From contig NZ_BAABHA010000002.1 of NCBI RefSeq assembly GCF_039541855.1, positions 124,001 to 188,000 on the forward strand: a stretch of DNA of 64,000 nt, given 5' to 3'. Made by a program: the position numbers and the translations under genes. Below the pieces are notes generated by a model, which was not told the origin of the DNA, made no database searches, and saw only the letters and a list, made by a program, of their open reading frames with translations. Origin of the DNA: Solirubrum koreensis. GTDB taxonomy: Bacteria > Bacteroidota > Bacteroidia > Cytophagales > Hymenobacteraceae. Every line of letters starts with the position of its first letter. Within the stretch, counting starts at the first letter, position 1. Shown one piece after another: positions 23,615 through 32,153 of this stretch.

Positions 23615-24562
23615 ATGGAACAAGAGCAGGCCCCCGAACGCCGCAATAACAACCGCGTCTTGCTGATAGTAGCGCTGTTTCTCGTGCTGCTGGGCATCAA
23701 CGGCATTCTGTTTTACATGAACCAACAGAAAGCCAAGCAGAACGAGCAACTCACCACCGACATTAAGGCCAAAGACGTTAAGCTTGAAGAGCAAATCAAG
23801 CAATACGAAACCCTGAAAGGCGATTTTGAGCGTCAAAGCCAGGAACTGCAGGGCATGGGCCTAGCCAACGACTCGCTCGAAGCCAAGATTGCCAGCATTA
23901 ACGCCGATTTGTTAAAGCTGCGCTCCTTCCGCGCCGGCTCGTTCTCCATTGCCGATCAGAAACGCTTTCAGCAGCGCGCTTCGAACTTTGAGCGGCAACT
24001 GCGCCAGAAAGACGAGGAAATTGCGCAGCTGAAGAAAGACAACGAAACGCTCTTCACCGAGACGCAAACCCTGAAGGACCGTCAGAACCGCCTCAGCGAC
24101 ACGCTGACGACCGTAGCCCGCTCGAACCAGGAACTGAGCGAGAAAGTAGCCATTGCCTCGCGCCTGCAGGCCGAGAACATTCGCATTGCCGTTATCAACC
24201 GCCGCAATAAGGAGGATGACGACGACGACAACGAGTTCCGCGCCAGAAAGGTGGACAAGGTTAAAGTAACCTTCAACCTGAGCCGCAACGACGTAGCGCC
24301 CAAGGAAACCAAGCAGATTGTGATGCGCCTGCTGGAGCCCGATGGCTCGGCCCTCTACAACTTGAGCACCGGCGGTGGCACGTTTATCAGCGAAGGCAAC
24401 GAAGCCTTTTACACCGCCAAGCAGGAGGTGGTGTTCGACAACACCCGCCAGCCCGTGCAGTTTGTGTACGCCAAAGGCGCCGAGTACAAGCCCGGTGCAC
24501 ATACCGTGGAACTGTACGCCGATGGCTACATGATCGGTAAAACCAGCTTTACCCTGAAATAG
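23615..24562 (+). CDS. Single-pass membrane protein with long coiled coil
   Basis: A 315-residue protein. A short charged N-terminus is followed by one TM segment at about residues 14-34 (RVLLIVALFLVLLGINGILFYM). A coiled coil of about 150 residues follows (roughly 40-190), rich in Lys, Glu, Gln and Leu heptads. The C-terminal ~110 residues form a beta-rich domain (VDKVKVTFNLSRNDV to the end). The type of domain is not identified. Topology suggests it is anchored in the inner membrane, with the coiled coil in the periplasm. It has its own promoter and terminator. Confidence 0.78.
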   Translation: MEQEQAPERRNNNRVLLIVALFLVLLGINGILFYMNQQKAKQNEQLTTDIKAKDVKLEEQIKQYETLKGDFERQSQELQGMGLANDSLEAKIASINADLLKLRSFRAGSFSIADQKRFQQRASNFERQLRQKDEEIAQLKKDNETLFTETQTLKDRQNRLSDTLTTVARSNQELSEKVAIASRLQAENIRIAVINRRNKEDDDDDNEFRARKVDKVKVTFNLSRNDVAPKETKQIVMRLLEPDGSALYNLSTGGGTFISEGNEAFYTAKQEVVFDNTRQPVQFVYAKGAEYKPGAHTVELYADGYMIGKTSFTLK

Positions 24563-24593
24563 CCGACCGTTCTGGAGGCCAACGGCCTCCGCA

Positions 24594-24629
24594 AAAAAGC
24601 CCCGCCAGATAAATCTGGCGGGGCTTTTT
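24594..24629. terminator. Bidirectional terminator between coiled-coil gene and cphA
   Basis: AAAAAGCCCCGCCAGAT pairs with ATCTGGCGGGGCTTTTT (17 bp including the A/T flanks), located between convergent stops. Confidence 0.9.
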
Positions 24630-24645
24630 ATTTGGGCTCGACTTG

Positions 24646-27291
24646 CTAGGCCGGTTGCTTATGGGCTTTGCTCAGGCTGGCTTCGAACTCCTCCAGCTTG
24701 CGAATGGTAGCCCCAATATTCTCGGTGAAGATGGTAATAACCGAGCCTTCCCGGGCCGTTTGCAGCACGTGGTCGATGGCATCCATTTCCCGCTCGATAT
24801 AGGTGATGGGCAGGTCGGGCTTGTCGGCGGTAAGCCCAGCGCGCATCAGGCGTTCAATTTCCTCGGCGGTTTTGCCGCGTAGGTCTTTATCCTGGCGCAG
24901 TATCACTTCGTCGAAAATGCGACCGGCTTCGCGGGCAAAGGCCAAGGTGTCCTCGTCGCGCCGGTCACCTAAGCCCGATACGATACCCACCTTGTGCGTG
25001 GCGGGCGTGGCATCGAGGAACTCACCGAATTTCTGGATGCCGTGGGTGTTATGGGCGTAATCGACGATGACCTCGAAGTCGGGAAACTTGAAGAGGTTCA
25101 TGCGGCCGGGCGTTTTGGCTGCCGAGGGCACGTAGGTGCGTAACGCCGTTTTGATGTCGTCCTTGTCGAAGCCGTAGCAGTAGCAAGCCAGGGCCGCCGC
25201 CAGCACGTTTTCGATGTTGAAACGTGCCCGTCCGCCAAAGGTCACCGGCATTTCGGCAGCCCGGTCGATGCGCAACTTGTAGCTGTTCTTGAAAATAGTG
25301 ACGTAGCCATCCTCGTATACGGCGGCTACCCCACCCTGCTCCACGTGTTCCTGAATGCGCGGGCTGTTTTCGTCCATGCTGAACAGGGCCACGCGGCAGT
25401 CCACGGTGTGGCGCATTTCGTAAGTCAGGTCGTTATCGGCGTTGAGCACGGCCCAGCCGCTTTTGCGAACCGTGCGGGGCAGCACACCCTTCACTTGGGC
25501 CATTTCCTCCACGGTGTGAATGTCGCGCAGGCCCAGGTGGTCGGCGGCTACGTTGGTTACCACGGCCACGTCGCAGGAATGAAAGCCGAGGCCCGAGCGC
25601 AGCAAACCACCACGGGCTACTTCAAGCACGGCAAAGTTCACGGTCGGGTCTTTCAGCACAAACTCCGCCGACACCATGCCGGTGCAGTCGCCTGCTTCCA
25701 ACTGCTTGCCTTGAATGTAAATGCCGTTGGTGCTGGTGTTGCCCACTTTGTAGCCTTTGGCAGCCACAATGTGCGCCAGCAGGCCGGTGGTCGTGGTTTT
25801 ACCGTTCGTGCCCGTTACGGCAAAAATGGGGATTCGGGCCGGGCAGTTGTCGGGGAACAGCATATCCACCACCGGCGCGGCCACGTTACGCGGCAGGCCA
25901 TCGGCAGGCGAAATGTGCATGCGGAAACCCGGCGCCGCATTTACCTCAATTACGGCCCCACGGGCCTCATTCAGCGGAATGGCAATGTCGGTAGTCAATA
26001 CATCGATGCCGCAGATGTCGAGCCCGATGATGCCGGCCACGCGCTCGGCCATAAGCACGTTATAGGGGTCCACCAAATCGGTTACATCGGTAGCCGTGCC
26101 GCCGGTGCTGATGTTGGCGGTGCTCTTCAGGTAGAGAATTTCGCCTTCGGGCAGCACCGATTTTGGCGTTAGCTCCCGGGCTTTCAGGATTTGGTTGGTG
26201 TGCTTGTCAATTTTGATTTGGGTAAGCACTTTTTCGTGGCCCACACCACGGCGCGGGTCCTCGTTTACCTTGTCGATTAGCTGCTGAATGGTGCTTACGC
26301 CGTCGCCGGTTACGGCAGCCGGGGTGCGCTTGGCGGCCGCTACCAGCTTGCCGTTAATTACCAACAGGCGGAAGTCGAAGCCCTCGATGAACTGCTCTAC
26401 AATAACTGCCCGCGAATACTCCTGCGCGGCCTTCAAGCCAGCTAAGGCCTCTTTCCAGCTGTTCAGGTTAATGCCCGCGCCCTTGCCGTGGTTGCCATCC
26501 AGCGGCTTGGTCACGATGGGGAAACCCAGTTCTTCTATGGCTTCGCGGAGTTCCTCGGGGCTGTATACCGTAGTGCCTTTGGGCACGGGCACGCCGGCGT
26601 TGGCCAGCATGGCTTTCGTGCGGTTTTTGTTACCGGCTATTTCCACCCCGGCGTGCGAGGTGTAGCTGGTGGTGGTAGCCCAAATGCGCTTCTGGTTAAC
26701 GCCATACCCCAGTTGGATGACGTTGCTGTTCTTCAGTTGGATGTAGGGAATACCGCGGGAAGCCGCCTCCGCCACAATGCTGTACGTGCTCGGGCCAATG
26801 AACTCCTGTTCCCGAATATCGTGCAGCTTGTCTACCGTGCCTTTAAGGTCGTATTTCTGTTTGGCAACCAGCGCATTCAGTAGCTCAACGGCCGATTCTA
26901 CGGCTACGCGGCCGGCCCGTTCCTCCTGGTACTCCAGCAGCACCATCTCGTGGTTGGGCTCGTGGGCGGGCATGGATTTACCCCAGCGCACCGGCATGCC
27001 GGCCATGCGCTGCAGTTCCACGGCTACGTGCTGAATTACGTGGCCCCATGGTTCGCCGTCGGTAAGCTGCTCCTCCGTAAGCGGCGGACGTTTGGCCGTT
27101 TCGCGGGGGTCTTTGCTGCGGGGTTGGGCCAGCGTGGGCATCAGCTTCAGCAAGCGCCCGGCCAGTCCCGGCACGGAATTGCTCCAGGTATCGGCCAGAT
27201 CTTCCAGGTTCACTTTCGCCACGATCAGCTTGGGATGCTTCACGGACCAGTAACTGGGCCCACGCATGGTGCGGAGGTCGATAATTTGCAT
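24646..27291 (-). CDS. cphA: Cyanophycin synthetase
   Basis: An 881-residue enzyme that builds the Asp-Arg storage polymer cyanophycin. The CphA architecture is complete: an N-terminal domain (about 1-160), an ATP-grasp domain (about 220-480, with KPLDGNHGKGAGIN and EQFIEGFDFRLLVINGK) that adds Asp, and a Mur-ligase-like domain with the P-loop TGTNGKTTT at 493-501 that adds Arg. The tail carries the Mur-type RMNLFKFPDFEVIVDYAHNTHG. Length is normal for CphA1. No cyanophycinase or isoaspartyl dipeptidase gene is adjacent, so degradation would have to be encoded elsewhere. Confidence 0.95.
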   Translation of the reverse strand: MQIIDLRTMRGPSYWSVKHPKLIVAKVNLEDLADTWSNSVPGLAGRLLKLMPTLAQPRSKDPRETAKRPPLTEEQLTDGEPWGHVIQHVAVELQRMAGMPVRWGKSMPAHEPNHEMVLLEYQEERAGRVAVESAVELLNALVAKQKYDLKGTVDKLHDIREQEFIGPSTYSIVAEAASRGIPYIQLKNSNVIQLGYGVNQKRIWATTTSYTSHAGVEIAGNKNRTKAMLANAGVPVPKGTTVYSPEELREAIEELGFPIVTKPLDGNHGKGAGINLNSWKEALAGLKAAQEYSRAVIVEQFIEGFDFRLLVINGKLVAAAKRTPAAVTGDGVSTIQQLIDKVNEDPRRGVGHEKVLTQIKIDKHTNQILKARELTPKSVLPEGEILYLKSTANISTGGTATDVTDLVDPYNVLMAERVAGIIGLDICGIDVLTTDIAIPLNEARGAVIEVNAAPGFRMHISPADGLPRNVAAPVVDMLFPDNCPARIPIFAVTGTNGKTTTTGLLAHIVAAKGYKVGNTSTNGIYIQGKQLEAGDCTGMVSAEFVLKDPTVNFAVLEVARGGLLRSGLGFHSCDVAVVTNVAADHLGLRDIHTVEEMAQVKGVLPRTVRKSGWAVLNADNDLTYEMRHTVDCRVALFSMDENSPRIQEHVEQGGVAAVYEDGYVTIFKNSYKLRIDRAAEMPVTFGGRARFNIENVLAAALACYCYGFDKDDIKTALRTYVPSAAKTPGRMNLFKFPDFEVIVDYAHNTHGIQKFGEFLDATPATHKVGIVSGLGDRRDEDTLAFAREAGRIFDEVILRQDKDLRGKTAEEIERLMRAGLTADKPDLPITYIEREMDAIDHVLQTAREGSVITIFTENIGATIRKLEEFEASLSKAHKQPA

Positions 27292-27591
27292 AAAACAGGA
27301 AGTTGAGAGAAGGAGTATCTGGCCGCTTGTACGCGTAGTTTAAATGTAGGGATATTGTCCGGTTGGGCACGAATTATAGCTATTACCCAGCGCCGGCGTA
27401 GTAGGTATTGATACCGTAGTGGTTGAAGCAGCAACGATTCTTGAAGCCACAACCAAAAGTCGGAACGATGTTGTACCTTTGGGGTACCAAAAACTATTCT
27501 TTCGGCACCCTACTGGCTCCGGCCGGTGGGGTGTTTTTGGTTTTAACGCCAGTAAGGTTACCTTACTCGTTGTACCACTTGGTAAGCTCTC

Positions 27592-27975
27592 ATGGCTTCT
27601 GAAATTGTTGACCTTTTTGTGCAGGCTATGCGCACGCACATGGATCAGAGCCTGCAAGCCACTCCCGATACGCATGCGGTTTTACTGCGCCGGCTGTTGC
27701 CCGTGGTGGACGCTATTTTAGTGTACGAGCCCTACACCATTGTACCCGTTAAGGTAACCTGGGCCGACGCGGTGGCCCTGGAAGCCCGCTGGCGCAACGG
27801 CCGTTCCTTAACGGTAGCTACTCGCTGCGACGATGCCTCGCCCGACTCCCGCCTCACCCTTTTCAAATACAACGAGGTGAGCATGTCCGTCTCTGTATCG
27901 CACGAGCAGCTCTTGCCTTCCGTAGACCTCTGCCTGCGCAAAGCCACCAGCCAGGCCACCGACTTTTTCTCTTAA
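27592..27975 (+). CDS. Hypothetical 127-residue protein
   Basis: A small cytosolic protein without signal peptide or TM segment. Predicted pattern: an N-terminal amphipathic helix (MASEIVDLFVQAMRTHMDQSL) then beta-rich sequence with WADAVALEARWRNG. No family is recognised. A TACCTTTG box lies at 27474-27481, about 110 bp upstream, and a terminator follows the stop. The gene has the GC-rich codon use of the rest of the chromosome, so it is probably native. Confidence 0.6.
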   Translation: MASEIVDLFVQAMRTHMDQSLQATPDTHAVLLRRLLPVVDAILVYEPYTIVPVKVTWADAVALEARWRNGRSLTVATRCDDASPDSRLTLFKYNEVSMSVSVSHEQLLPSVDLCLRKATSQATDFFS

Positions 27976-28026
27976 TACCAACGGACGCCTCCTCTGCCCC
28001 GATACCTCCGGCCAGATGTAAAGCAG

Positions 28027-28060
28027 AACGCCCCATAGCTATTGAAGCTACGGGGCGTTT
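28027..28060. terminator. Terminator between the 127-residue gene and tRNA-Cys
   Basis: AACGCCCC-AT-AGCT and AGCT-A-CGGGGCGTTT make an imperfect stem with T/A flanks on both sides. It can serve both the plus-strand gene and the minus-strand tRNA. Confidence 0.65.
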
Positions 28061-28067
28061 CCGTTGG

Positions 28068-28138
28068 AGGTGACGAGCGGATTCGAACCGCTGTAGGAGG
28101 TTTTGCAGACCTCTACCTAGCCTCTCGGTCACGTCACC
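28068..28138 (-). tRNA. tRNA-Cys (GCA)
   Basis: A 71-nt cloverleaf on the minus strand. The acceptor stem is GGTGACG/CGTCACC with discriminator U. The anticodon loop reads CTGCAAA, so the anticodon is GCA (cysteine). The T arm is GCGGTTCGAATCCGC, with the GTTCGAATC signature. No 3' CCA is encoded. It is transcribed towards the left, after the rpsA region. Confidence 0.95.
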
Positions 28139-28272
28139 AGATTAGGCCTTGGGGCCGCAAACATACAGCTTCCTTTCGCTTTTGCCAAAACAAAACCCTG
28201 CGGCATGCCCCATCTAGGTGGTAAGGCGTTGGCATTGTGCAGGAAATATCGTTGGCAAAAAGCTTCTTTAAC

Positions 28273-28302
28273 AAAAAGCCCCCGACCAAACGGCCGGGGG
28301 CT
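28273..28302 (-). terminator. Rho-independent terminator of rpsA
   Basis: On the minus strand AGCCCCCGGCC and GGTCGGGGGCT form a stem around a short loop and are followed by five T, about 30 bp after the rpsA stop. Confidence 0.8.
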
Positions 28303-28332
28303 CCTGTTGCTAAAAGTTAGAAGCTCGGCGAA

Positions 28333-30438
28333 TTACGCTTTGTCTTCCTTCTTCTCGTCAGCCTTGTCGTCCGACGAAGTCAGGTCCTTCACCTTGTCGG
28401 TGATGGTGTCTACTACATCGCCAGCCACCTCTTTCGCTTTTTCGAAAGCGGCCGAGTGCGTGGCAGCTTCTACTACGTCGCCGGCAACTTCCTTAGCCTT
28501 GTCGATAGCGGCCGAAGCAGCACCGGTTACAGCGGCAATGATGCCACCTTCCGAAGCTTCTTCCGTGGCTTCGTCGGCTTTGCCAGCCTTCGGAGCACGG
28601 TCGGTCAACTTCTGCTCGGCATCGGCGCGCTCCGTGCCCATCAGCTTGTCGCGCAGGGCGCTCAAAGCGTCGAGGTCACCGAGGGTCGACTTCTCAGCGG
28701 TCTGGTTTTTCTTCAGGTCGCTGATTTTGCCTTCGCCAGCGGCACCGGCAGCACCAGCGGCCGGCTTCTTCTTGGCGAACTTCGAAGCGCGGTTGCCTTC
28801 TTCCTCTTGCTGGCTGAAGGTACCCGTGTGCGACAGCACGATGCGACGGTCGTCTTTCGAGAATTCAACCACTTTGAAGTCGAGCGACTCGCCTACTTCC
28901 GGCTGCGAACCATCCTCCTTGGTCAACGACTTCGGGTAAGCGAAACCTTCGATGCCGTACGGCAGCTCCAGTACGGCACCACGGTCCGATTTCTCGGTGA
29001 TGGTAGCGCGGTGGGTCGAGCCGGCGGTGAATACCGTCTGGAACGTATCCCAGGGGTTTTCCTCCAGCTGCTTGTGGCCCAGGGCCAGGCGGCGGTTCTG
29101 CACGTCCAGTTCGAGAACCAGCACGTCCAGACGGTCACCAACCTTCACCATTTCCGAAGGATGCTTCACCTTCTTGGTCCACGACAGGTCCGACACGTGC
29201 ACGAGGCCGTCAACACCTTCTTCCAGTTCTACGAACAGGCCGAAGTTGGTCAGGTTACGCACGAGGCCGTTGTGCTTGGTGCCCACGGCGTACTTAGCGG
29301 CAAATTCGCCACGGGTCCAGGGGTCTTCGCTCAACTGCTTGATGCCAAGGCTCATCTTGCGGTCTTCGCGGTCGAGGGTCAGAATCTGCGCCTCTACTAC
29401 GTCGCCCTGCTTGATGAAGTCCTGCGGGTTGCGCAGGTGCTGGCTCCACGACATTTCCGAAACGTGGATCAGGCCTTCTACGCCAGGTACGATTTCCATG
29501 AACGCACCGTAGTCGGCCACGTTCACGATGCGACCCTGCACTTTCGAGCCGGGCTGCAGGTCCTGGGGCAGCGAATCCCATGGGTGCGGGGTCAGCTGCT
29601 TCAGGCCCAACGAAATACGCTTCTTGGCTTCGTCGAAGTCCAGAACAACCACGTTGAGTTTCTGGTCGAGCTGCAACACTTCGCTCGGGTGGGCAATGCG
29701 GCCCCACGAGATGTCGGTGATGTGCAGCAGGCCGTCTACGCCGCCGAGGTCGATGAACACGCCGAAGTTGGTCATGTTCTTGATAACGCCCTCCAGGATC
29801 TGGCCTTTCTCCAGGTTGTTGAGGATGGCTTCGCGCTGCTTCTCGAGGTCTTTCTCGATCAGGACTTTGTGCGAAACTACCACGTTGTCGAAAGCGGCGT
29901 TGATTTTCACCACTTTCACTTCCATACGACGACCCACGTAGATGTCGAAGTCGCGGATGGGCTTCACGTCGATCTGCGAGCCGGGCAGGAAGGCTTCTAC
30001 GCCGTCCAGTTCCATGATCAGCCCGCCCTTGGTGCGGCGCTTAACCACGCCTTCCAGGATGTTATCGAACTCCAGGGCATCGTAGATGGCCTTCCAAGCT
30101 TGCTTGATCTTGGCCTTCTTGCGCGAGAGGATCAGCTGACCGTTCGCGTCTTCCTGGTCTTCGATGAATACTTCTACTTCGTCACCGGGCTTGAGGTCGG
30201 CGAGGTCGCGGAATTCCGAGCGCGGAACCAGACCATCCGACTTAAAGCCGATGTTCACGATTACGTCGCGTTCGTTAACCGACACAACCGTGCCTTTTAC
30301 AACCTGCTCCTCCTCTACCGTGGTGAGGGTGCCTGCGTACATTTCTTCGAGACGGGCACGCTCCTCTTTCGAGTAGTTACCGCCGAAGCTGTTGGCTTCG
30401 AGGTTGTCCCAATCGAAGTTGTCTTGCAAATCTGCCAT
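28333..30438 (-). CDS. rpsA: 30S ribosomal protein S1
   Basis: A 701-residue S1 protein that holds mRNA on the small subunit. A short N-terminal region is followed by six S1 RNA-binding domains. Clear ones include VVKGTVVSVNERDVIVNIGFKSDGLVPRSEF, ILEGVIKNMTNFGVFIDLGGVDGLLHITDISW and KVQGRIVNVADYGAFMEIVPGVEGLIHVSEMSW. From about residue 565 an unusual C-terminal extension is rich in Lys, Ala, Glu and Asp, with repeated AxDKAKEVAGDVVEA-like segments. That extension is not part of the conserved S1 core. A TATCTTTG box lies about 110 bp upstream. Confidence 0.96.
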   Translation of the reverse strand: MADLQDNFDWDNLEANSFGGNYSKEERARLEEMYAGTLTTVEEEQVVKGTVVSVNERDVIVNIGFKSDGLVPRSEFRDLADLKPGDEVEVFIEDQEDANGQLILSRKKAKIKQAWKAIYDALEFDNILEGVVKRRTKGGLIMELDGVEAFLPGSQIDVKPIRDFDIYVGRRMEVKVVKINAAFDNVVVSHKVLIEKDLEKQREAILNNLEKGQILEGVIKNMTNFGVFIDLGGVDGLLHITDISWGRIAHPSEVLQLDQKLNVVVLDFDEAKKRISLGLKQLTPHPWDSLPQDLQPGSKVQGRIVNVADYGAFMEIVPGVEGLIHVSEMSWSQHLRNPQDFIKQGDVVEAQILTLDREDRKMSLGIKQLSEDPWTRGEFAAKYAVGTKHNGLVRNLTNFGLFVELEEGVDGLVHVSDLSWTKKVKHPSEMVKVGDRLDVLVLELDVQNRRLALGHKQLEENPWDTFQTVFTAGSTHRATITEKSDRGAVLELPYGIEGFAYPKSLTKEDGSQPEVGESLDFKVVEFSKDDRRIVLSHTGTFSQQEEEGNRASKFAKKKPAAGAAGAAGEGKISDLKKNQTAEKSTLGDLDALSALRDKLMGTERADAEQKLTDRAPKAGKADEATEEASEGGIIAAVTGAASAAIDKAKEVAGDVVEAATHSAAFEKAKEVAGDVVDTITDKVKDLTSSDDKADEKKEDKA

Positions 30439-30550
30439 GATATTCTGCAGCGGCCCTGAATGTACACGTCCGGTGCAGGGCCCACCTCCGGAACGCGTTT
30501 TTTATTGATTACCAGCGCCGAAGCCCCGGGTCCGCCACCTTGGCGGGCCG

Positions 30551-30558
30551 CAAAGATA
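30551..30558 (-). promoter_or_regulatory. Candidate -7 box of rpsA
   Basis: On the minus strand this is TATCTTTG (TAnnTTTG), about 110 bp upstream of the rpsA ATG. The -33 element is not clear. Confidence 0.4.
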
Positions 30559-30597
30559 AGGGTTTGGGCTGAGGAAAGGAAGAGCGCGGTAAGGGCT

Positions 30598-30930
30598 TTA
30601 CCGAACGGCCCTGTACTTCTCCGCCAAGCACCTGAGTCCTTCGGCACAAAGGGCTAAATCACGGTCTTGCAAGCGGGTTGCTTCTAGAGCGGCGTTCAGC
30701 GCGTGTAGATTCAGCAATGCCGTTAGCCTGCTCGTATCCTGCGCGGCAATGGCCGCTGCCGCTTCTTGCTTATCCTGTTGCCAACAGTCTGCCTCAACTA
30801 CCTTGGTTATTCGGCCATAAAAACGATTCCAGAATGAGTTGGCCGCTTTTTCGGTGTGCCGACGTGAACTGTGTTCCTGGAGCCAGTCGTACAGCATGGA
30901 CAGCCTTTCCACATCGTTTTGCTCGATCAT
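30598..30930 (-). CDS. Hypothetical helical protein
   Basis: A 110-residue all-helical protein beginning MIEQNDVERLSMLYDWLQEHS. It is rich in Ala, Leu, Arg and Glu, with no signal peptide. It ends in QDRDLALCAEGLRCLAEKYR. No family is recognised. ATG 30930 is preferred; the frame extends upstream to 31017 with a Cys/Trp-rich stretch unlike the rest. It is upstream of rpsA in the same direction but separated by about 160 bp and a promoter. Confidence 0.55.
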   Translation of the reverse strand: MIEQNDVERLSMLYDWLQEHSSRRHTEKAANSFWNRFYGRITKVVEADCWQQDKQEAAAAIAAQDTSRLTALLNLHALNAALEATRLQDRDLALCAEGLRCLAEKYRAVR

Positions 30931-31175
30931 AATGATAAACTTATCCGCGACTGCCGTTATGCTGAAATTCCAGCCACACCAAAAGCTTGGAGTATGCGGG
31001 CTGTGTAAACTGGTCAAAAAAATTCGTCTGGCAAATTCAAATACTCATCGGGAGAAGCAAATGCTTCATCCCCCGAAAAAGCAAATCTCATCTTTGCGCA
31101 GTACAGAGCACTACAACTTGTCCGTTGCTTGCCTAGTACACTTCAGCTCATTCTTTCCACACCCACACCCAGGTT

Positions 31176-32072
31176 ATGAGCTACATCAAAACGGGCCAGG
31201 ATGCCCAAGGCAACGACGTAAACATCTTTTATCAAGACTGGGGCCAGGGTGACCCGGTAGTACTCATCCACGGCTGGCCCGCCGACCACCAAATGTGGGA
31301 GCATCAGTCGCATGCGTTGGCGCATTACGGCAAGCGCGCTATTGCCTACGACCGCCGCGGCTTCGGCAAGTCGGACAAGCCGTGGGGCAAATACGATTAC
31401 GACACGCTGGCTGCTGACCTTAATGCCATACTGGAAGGCCTGAACCTGCAGAACGTAACGCTGGTAGGCTTTTCAATGGGCGGCGGCGAAGTAGCTCGCT
31501 ACATGAGCAAATACGGCGGCGCCCGCGTGAGCAAAGTGGCGTTGGTCGCGGCGGTAACGCCGTACCTGCTGAAAACCGACGACAACCCCGACGGCGTGCC
31601 GAAGGAAGAATTCGACAAGATGGTGGAAGGCCTGCGCAAAGACCGCCCCGACTTCCTCCAGAGCTTCGGCAAGAAGTTCTACGGCGTGGGCGTAATGAGC
31701 CATCCTGTAAGCCAGGCCACGCTGGACTGGATGCAGATGCTGTGCCTGCAAGGCTCACCGCATGCTACCGAAGAGTGCGTGCGGGCATTCAGCGAAACCG
31801 ATTTTCGGCAGGATGTAAAGAGCATCAACGTGCCCACGCTCATCATTCACGGCAGTAAGGACGAGACTGTGCCGATCAAATCCAGCGGCGACCATACAGC
31901 CAAACTGCTGCCACAAGCAACCTACATTACTTACGACGGCGAGCCGCACGGCCTCTTCGCTACTGCCGATGGCAAAGACCGACTGACCAAAGACTTGCTC
32001 AGCTTCATTGGCGGTTCTACAGTTCCTTCCCCAGCCACTGCCGACGCTTCGGGTAGCTACCAGGGACAATAA
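31176..32072 (+). CDS. Alpha/beta hydrolase (non-haem chloroperoxidase/esterase-like)
   Basis: A 298-residue alpha/beta-hydrolase-fold enzyme. The oxyanion-hole segment is LIHGWPADHQMW, and the nucleophile elbow is GFSMGGG with Ser100. The acid residue is in HGSKDETVP and the His in GEPHGLF. The order and the YDRRGFGKSDKP segment match esterases also annotated as cofactor-free haloperoxidases. The natural substrate is unknown. A 54-bp palindrome follows the stop. Confidence 0.87.
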   Translation: MSYIKTGQDAQGNDVNIFYQDWGQGDPVVLIHGWPADHQMWEHQSHALAHYGKRAIAYDRRGFGKSDKPWGKYDYDTLAADLNAILEGLNLQNVTLVGFSMGGGEVARYMSKYGGARVSKVALVAAVTPYLLKTDDNPDGVPKEEFDKMVEGLRKDRPDFLQSFGKKFYGVGVMSHPVSQATLDWMQMLCLQGSPHATEECVRAFSETDFRQDVKSINVPTLIIHGSKDETVPIKSSGDHTAKLLPQATYITYDGEPHGLFATADGKDRLTKDLLSFIGGSTVPSPATADASGSYQGQ

Positions 32073-32083
32073 AAACCTTACAT

Positions 32084-32137
32084 ATCGAAACGCAAAGAGG
32101 CCCCGGCTGCGCAGCCGGGGCCTCTTTGCGTTTCGAT
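32084..32137. terminator. 54-bp perfect palindrome, bidirectional terminator
   Basis: A perfect inverted repeat centred on TGC|GCA at 32110/32111, with 27-base arms beginning ATCGAAACGCAAAGAGGCCC. It lies 12 bp after the hydrolase stop and 16 bp after the stop of the convergent desaturase gene. Confidence 0.85.
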
Positions 32138-32153
32138 TTAGGCTGTTCGCTGC

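Noticed and set aside
28456..30459. A 667-codon plus-strand open frame antisense to rpsA
   Set aside because: It mirrors the rpsA frame in a GC-rich gene, and its product is rich in Val/His/Gln with no domain. rpsA itself has six recognisable S1 domains.
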